Source: Pseudomonas sp. dw_612 (GTDB taxonomy: Bacteria > Pseudomonadota > Gammaproteobacteria > Pseudomonadales > Pseudomonadaceae). Taken from it: a stretch of DNA of 64,000 nt. A program made the translations under genes and the position numbers. Of the stretch, positions 60,546-64,000 are shown in pieces. The number at the start of each line of letters is the position of its first letter. The first letter of the stretch is position 1. Below the pieces are notes generated by a model, which saw nothing but the letters and a program-made list of their open reading frames with translations, did not search any database and was not told the DNA's origin. The DNA is taken from positions 1-64,000 of the forward strand of contig NZ_JAAVVC010000001.1 of the NCBI RefSeq assembly GCF_018449725.1, written 5' to 3'.

Positions 60546-61751
60546 ATGGCGACACGATTCGAATGGCGCACTTCGCTGTGCGCCCCGGACTTTCCGGCAG
60601 CGGCTTATGAAGCGCTGCGTCTGCGAGTGACGGACCACACGCCGTTCAACACCCTGGCTTGGCTGGGCGCTGCGGAACAGGCGCTCAAGGACGGGGAACG
60701 CCTGCACGTGCTGCTCGGCTGGCGGGGTGATGAACTGACGCTGTGCCTGCCGTTGGTGGCGTCGCGCGAACGTTTTGGCGGGTTGCCGTTCCGGGTGTTG
60801 CATCACCTCGGCTATCCGCTGACCGATCGCCTGGCGCTGCTCGCCTGCCTCGATGCCGAGAGCATCCGCAAGGCGCTGATCGTGATCCGCCGTCGCTTGC
60901 CCCACGCGTTATTGCAACTCAACGAACTGTCCGAACCCACGGGCGAAGAAAGTGCCCTGACGGAATGGATGGCTCACAGTTCCACCGGTGAACGGCGACT
61001 CAGTTGCAAGGTGCCGGTGCACCTGATCAGCGAAGCGGACCACCAGGAAGTCTCGGGCGATCCGCGCTACAAACTACGCCGCGCGCGCAAACGCATCGCC
61101 GCGTGTGGCGCCGAGGTACGGCGCATTACCCCGGATGCCTCGACCATGGGCCCGCTGTTGCAGGCCATCAGCGAAGTCGAAGCGGTGAGCTGGAAAGGTG
61201 ATGAAGGCGTCGGCATCTTCGCCGACGAACGCCACCGACAATGGATGGACCACGCCTTCACGGCCCTCGCCGCTTGCGGCCTGGTGCGCGTGGTGGTGCT
61301 GGAGCTGGATGGCCGCTGCATCAGCTATCGCCTCGGCTTGCTGGAGCAGGGTCGACTGTACGACTACAACCTGGCGTTCCTGCCGCAATACGCCGACCTG
61401 GGCAGCGGCCGAGTGCTGCTCGAAGAGTGGATCCGCTGGGGCCTGGACGACAACTGGCGCTGGATTGATGCCTCGCGGGTCAGCCTGGAAAACTCCAGTC
61501 ATCAACTCCACGAGCGCATGACCGGGCAACTGGAACACTGGCGCTGGAGTTTCTATTCCTGGCGGCCCAGTGGCCTGGTGCTGGGGCTGGCGTTGCGTGT
61601 CTGGCAGCGACTCAAACCGCTCTTGCAACAATGGCGGGCGAAACGGACAGCAGCGGTGGTCACGGTTTCCACGCCGGCGGCCAAGCCTCAGGCGCCTACT
61701 GAAAAAACCATGGAGGGCGAACATGCCTCACCAAGTCATAGTCAACGCTGA
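60546..61751 (+). CDS. CelD/BcsL-type GNAT acetyltransferase
   Basis: The 401-residue protein resembles CelD/BcsL-like double-GNAT proteins found in cellulose and polysaccharide clusters. It has the N-terminal NTLAWLGAAEQAL, the core SGDPRYKLRRARKRIAACGA and the C-terminal CISYRLGLLEQGRLYDYNLA with GSGRVLLEEWIRWGLDDNWR. It has no signal peptide; a hydrophobic patch lies near 345-360. It probably transfers acetyl groups to sugars before export. Its 3' end overlaps the next gene by 29 bp. Confidence 0.8.
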   Translation: MATRFEWRTSLCAPDFPAAAYEALRLRVTDHTPFNTLAWLGAAEQALKDGERLHVLLGWRGDELTLCLPLVASRERFGGLPFRVLHHLGYPLTDRLALLACLDAESIRKALIVIRRRLPHALLQLNELSEPTGEESALTEWMAHSSTGERRLSCKVPVHLISEADHQEVSGDPRYKLRRARKRIAACGAEVRRITPDASTMGPLLQAISEVEAVSWKGDEGVGIFADERHRQWMDHAFTALAACGLVRVVVLELDGRCISYRLGLLEQGRLYDYNLAFLPQYADLGSGRVLLEEWIRWGLDDNWRWIDASRVSLENSSHQLHERMTGQLEHWRWSFYSWRPSGLVLGLALRVWQRLKPLLQQWRAKRTAAVVTVSTPAAKPQAPTEKTMEGEHASPSHSQR

Positions 61752-62514
61752 CGATTTCGGCCTCAGCCCGTGCGAAAACGCGGTAATCCTTGGGGCCTTC
61801 CAGGCCGGGGTCATCAGCTCCGCCACGGCCATGGCGAACATGCCGGCGTTCGAAGCGGCCTGCCTGATGGCCCAGCATCCGCTGCTCAAGGGACGGATCG
61901 GCCTGCACTTCAACCTCACCTACGGCAGACCGTTGAGCCAGGGCATTCTCGAGCGCCCGACGTTCTGCGACCGCCAGGGTGGATTCGACCTCAACCTGCC
62001 CCGCCACACCCTCTGGCTCAATCGCCTGGATCGCGAAGCGGTGATGGACGAATTGGAGGCCCAATGGCAGCACTGCCTGGAACACGACGTGCGCCCCAGC
62101 CACCTCGATTCCCATCAGCACGTACACAACATCTGGCCCATCGGCGAAATCGTCGCGCGCTTCGCGGCTCGCCAAGGCGTGGCGGTGCGGCTGGCGCGAA
62201 ATCTCGGGCAAAACCTGAGCCTGCCCAAACGCGTGTTCAAGGGTTTGCTCAACCGACGCCTACGCAATCTGGCCGGGGCAACGGCGGACTACGTGTGCAC
62301 GCCGGTGGACCTGCGCAACGCCCCGGTGCCGACCGACGGTCTGCTGGAAATCGTCGCCCATCCGAACCAGCTCGGGGCTGATTTTGGCGATGCCTACCTG
62401 AACCCCGGCGAGTCGCTGACGCAGGTGCTAGAGCGGCGCCTTGCCGGTATCGAGCGGGTGTCTTATGCGGTTGTCAGCAGGGATTTTCAGGCCGGTACTG
62501 CCGCACTCGAATGA
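61723..62514 (+). CDS. ChbG/HpnK (YdjC) family deacetylase
   Basis: The 263-residue product is a YdjC-fold carbohydrate deacetylase: VIVNADDFGLSPCENAVIL with the metal-binding DD, GLHFNLTYGRPLS, HLDSHQHVHNIWPI with the metal His residues, and EIVAHPNQLG. These enzymes deacetylate N-acetyl sugars (chitooligosaccharides, hopanoid GlcNAc). GGAGGG lies 6 bp upstream of ATG 61723. It is a second deacetylase of a different fold from the NodB-type enzyme in the same operon. Confidence 0.9.
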   Translation: MPHQVIVNADDFGLSPCENAVILGAFQAGVISSATAMANMPAFEAACLMAQHPLLKGRIGLHFNLTYGRPLSQGILERPTFCDRQGGFDLNLPRHTLWLNRLDREAVMDELEAQWQHCLEHDVRPSHLDSHQHVHNIWPIGEIVARFAARQGVAVRLARNLGQNLSLPKRVFKGLLNRRLRNLAGATADYVCTPVDLRNAPVPTDGLLEIVAHPNQLGADFGDAYLNPGESLTQVLERRLAGIERVSYAVVSRDFQAGTAALE

Positions 62515-62628
62515 GTTACACACGTTGCAACACATTCAAAGCTGGCGCTTTGACATGAACTTGCAAGCTTCATCTATACCCATCAAAAGCCTCCCCACAA
62601 CACCCTGGCCTCGGCTAAGGAGAGCGTC

Positions 62629-63327
62629 ATGAATGTGATCGAAAAACTGCGCGAACGTATCAGGCAAAAAGGACTGGGCAACCTCTTCCGGGCATTCTGG
62701 AAGCGCTACGTGTTCTTCCATTGGGAGCTGCTGTGGATGGAGCGCGACCTGGTCAGTCCGGTGCCGCCACACAAATTGCGGCCCTACTCCGGCTTGCGTC
62801 AGGTGACCATTACCGAGGACAACGCGGTGGCTTTCACCAAGCACTTTGGTGACCGCGTCGGGACCATGGCCGAACTCGCCGCCGAAGGCCACACCGGGCA
62901 CATGTACCTGGACGAGGAAGGCCACGCCGTCGGATTCATCTGGGGCAGCACCCGGGACTACCACGACCGTCACTATTACGGCTGCTGGTTCCCAGTGAAA
63001 GCAGGGGAGTTCTTCGAGTTCGGCGGTGAAATGACCCGCGCTTACTTCGGCACCAGCCTGTCGGTGGACGTCCAGGTCGCCCTCTGGGAAGCCATGACCG
63101 CCCAAGGCTGCAACAAAGTAGTGGACGTCTGCGAAACCCACAACATTCCGGCGCTGAAACTGCACATCCGCATGGGCTACCACGAACAGGGCCGCGTGAC
63201 CCACGTCTACGGCTTGTTCGGCGGGCGCTGGCGCTTCTACCGCGAAACCCGCTACCAAGGCTCGCGCCTCGACCCACTGCGCAAACCAGGACGGCCAGTG
63301 GTGGCTGGCGCAACCGCAGGGGCCTGA
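62629..63327 (+). CDS. GNAT-family acyltransferase-like protein, copy 2
   Basis: The 232-residue protein matches copy 1 over nearly its full length, sharing ELLWMERDLVSPVPPHKLRP, HYYGCWFPVK, GEFFEFGGE and NIPALKLHIRMGY. A good site (AAGGAG) precedes ATG 62629. A 114-bp gap separates it from the YdjC gene, so it may have some independent expression. The pair looks like a recent duplication within the locus, possibly with different acceptor specificity. Confidence 0.8.
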   Translation: MNVIEKLRERIRQKGLGNLFRAFWKRYVFFHWELLWMERDLVSPVPPHKLRPYSGLRQVTITEDNAVAFTKHFGDRVGTMAELAAEGHTGHMYLDEEGHAVGFIWGSTRDYHDRHYYGCWFPVKAGEFFEFGGEMTRAYFGTSLSVDVQVALWEAMTAQGCNKVVDVCETHNIPALKLHIRMGYHEQGRVTHVYGLFGGRWRFYRETRYQGSRLDPLRKPGRPVVAGATAGA

Positions 63328-63350
63328 AAACCCCGACTGTACTCATCACC

Positions 63351-63440
63351 GTAGGAGCTGCCGCAGGCTGCGATCTTTTGATCTTGATCGGGTGACCGAC
63401 TCGATACCGCCAAAAGATCGCAGCCTTCGGCAGCTCCTAC
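63351..63440. repeat. Inverted repeat, GCCGAAGGCTGCGATC family
   Basis: Arms at 63351-63380 and 63411-63440 are inverted copies over 30 bp with one mismatch and a 30-base loop. They stand directly after the last polysaccharide gene and could end its transcript. Confidence 0.88.
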
Positions 63441-63488
63441 AGGGGACTTGAGTACATCCGCTTCATTGCAATTGGTTGTGAGGCCGCC

Positions 63489-63563
63489 TTCGCGGGCAAG
63501 CCCGCTCCCACATTGGATCTTCGTCATAAGGAGATCCCCTGTAGGAGCAAGGCTTGCCCGCGA
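63489..63563. repeat. REP pair, mixed variants
   Basis: A TTCGCGGGCAAGCCCGC-type arm (63489-63512) and an inverted TGTAGGAGCAAGGCTTGCC-type arm (63540-63563) lie between the polysaccharide locus and the methyltransferase gene. The two arms belong to different REP variants. Confidence 0.75.
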
Positions 63564-63602
63564 TGGCGTCAGTCGAAGCAACACATTCTCCAGCTCAGAC
63601 TC

Positions 63603-64000
63603 TCAGCGCCTCACCCCCACCCACGTAAAACACAACGGCAACTGCGCCACCTGATTTTCATACCGGTCATACAGTTCTTCGCGGTTGGAATGCGGGTATT
63701 CCTTGAAGTGGCTGATCTGCAGGCCAGCGTCGAGGGCGGCGGTGAAGAGGGCGCCGAGGGTGTGGACGAACCAGTAGGACGCAGCGGCCGGTTGTTCGAC
63801 TTTGCCTTCGTAGACGATCGGCTGATGCTGCACGAACGGTTCGCTGCGAAAGTACGAGCTGTCCAGGCGATAAGGGTCGGCGGCTTCGGGGTCGAGCATT
63901 TCCAGGAACGGGTGGGTTTCGTAGATCACCATCGCGCCGCCGGGCTTGAGGGTTTGCGCGACGTGGCGAAAAAACTCGCCGATGTCCGGCATCCAGTTCA
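63603..64000 (-). CDS. Class I SAM-dependent methyltransferase, C-terminal part (truncated by window edge)
   Basis: The frame is open to the right edge and ends at 63603; about 132 C-terminal residues are visible. DIGEFFRHVAQTLKPGGAMV followed by IYETHPFLEM is the post-motif region of class I methyltransferases (LKPGG loop). GYx-type SAM-binding motif I lies outside the window. The substrate is unknown. An internal ATG at 63992 is not the start, since similarity continues upstream. Confidence 0.8.
   Translation of the reverse strand, partial: NWMPDIGEFFRHVAQTLKPGGAMVIYETHPFLEMLDPEAADPYRLDSSYFRSEPFVQHQPIVYEGKVEQPAAASYWFVHTLGALFTAALDAGLQISHFKEYPHSNREELYDRYENQVAQLPLCFTWVGVRR

Overview
The window is high-GC chromosomal DNA that reads as a Pseudomonas of the P. 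fluorescens group. The evidence is many REP/REPIN palindromes of the TGTGGGAGCGGGCTTGC type, AruF/AruG-like succinyltransferases, a glcDEF operon, HglS (2-oxoadipate dioxygenase/decarboxylase), an orphan Hcp/VgrG type VI secretion island and dense, overlapping gene order. No rRNA or tRNA gene, CRISPR array or replication origin was recognised.

Layout. 1-1500: a probable transposase tail at the left edge, then cobF and a histidine-phosphatase gene (minus strand). 1.9-9.1 kb: a one-direction catabolic cluster with an RpiR-type regulator, cysteine hydrolase, glutamine-synthetase-like ligase, N-formylglutamate-amidohydrolase-like enzyme, APC permease and two AruF/AruG-like acyltransferases. 9.5-16.5 kb: oxaloacetate decarboxylase, a small hypothetical protein, a secreted M20 peptidase, a MASE2-GGDEF diguanylate cyclase, and a Baeyer-Villiger monooxygenase with an alpha/beta hydrolase. 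16.8-22.8 kb: glcDEF followed by hglS, then a convergent DJ-1/PfpI gene.

23-32 kb: an orphan T6SS island, hcp - vgrG - DUF4123 chaperone - VasX-like membrane effector - DUF6708-like membrane protein (candidate immunity). An AT-richer, decayed stretch follows. A possible sigma-54 promoter and three palindromes precede hcp. 32-44 kb: an unrecognised secreted protein, a VanW-family protein, small hypotheticals, an AttEFGH-like ABC system, a YVTN propeller protein and a phosphoethanolamine-transferase/sulfatase-fold membrane enzyme.

44.5-63.3 kb: a long co-directional exopolysaccharide locus. Precursor supply comes from UDP-glucose dehydrogenase and an epimerase. Initiation is by a WcaJ/WbaP-type sugar transferase. 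Assembly and export use a Wza-like lipoprotein, Wzz-like PCP, a degenerate BY-kinase-like partner, a Wzy-like polymerase and a Wzx-like flippase. There are three glycosyltransferases, and tailoring or turnover genes for NodB and YdjC deacetylases, three GNAT-like proteins and a glycoside-hydrolase-like protein. Most genes overlap by about 4 bp or are close-spaced, so they are probably one operon for a Wzx/Wzy-dependent acidic, N-acetyl/acyl-modified polymer. The right edge holds a truncated methyltransferase gene.

Intergenic DNA carries at least four families of palindromic repeats, including a 213-bp element with 45-bp near-identical inverted ends.
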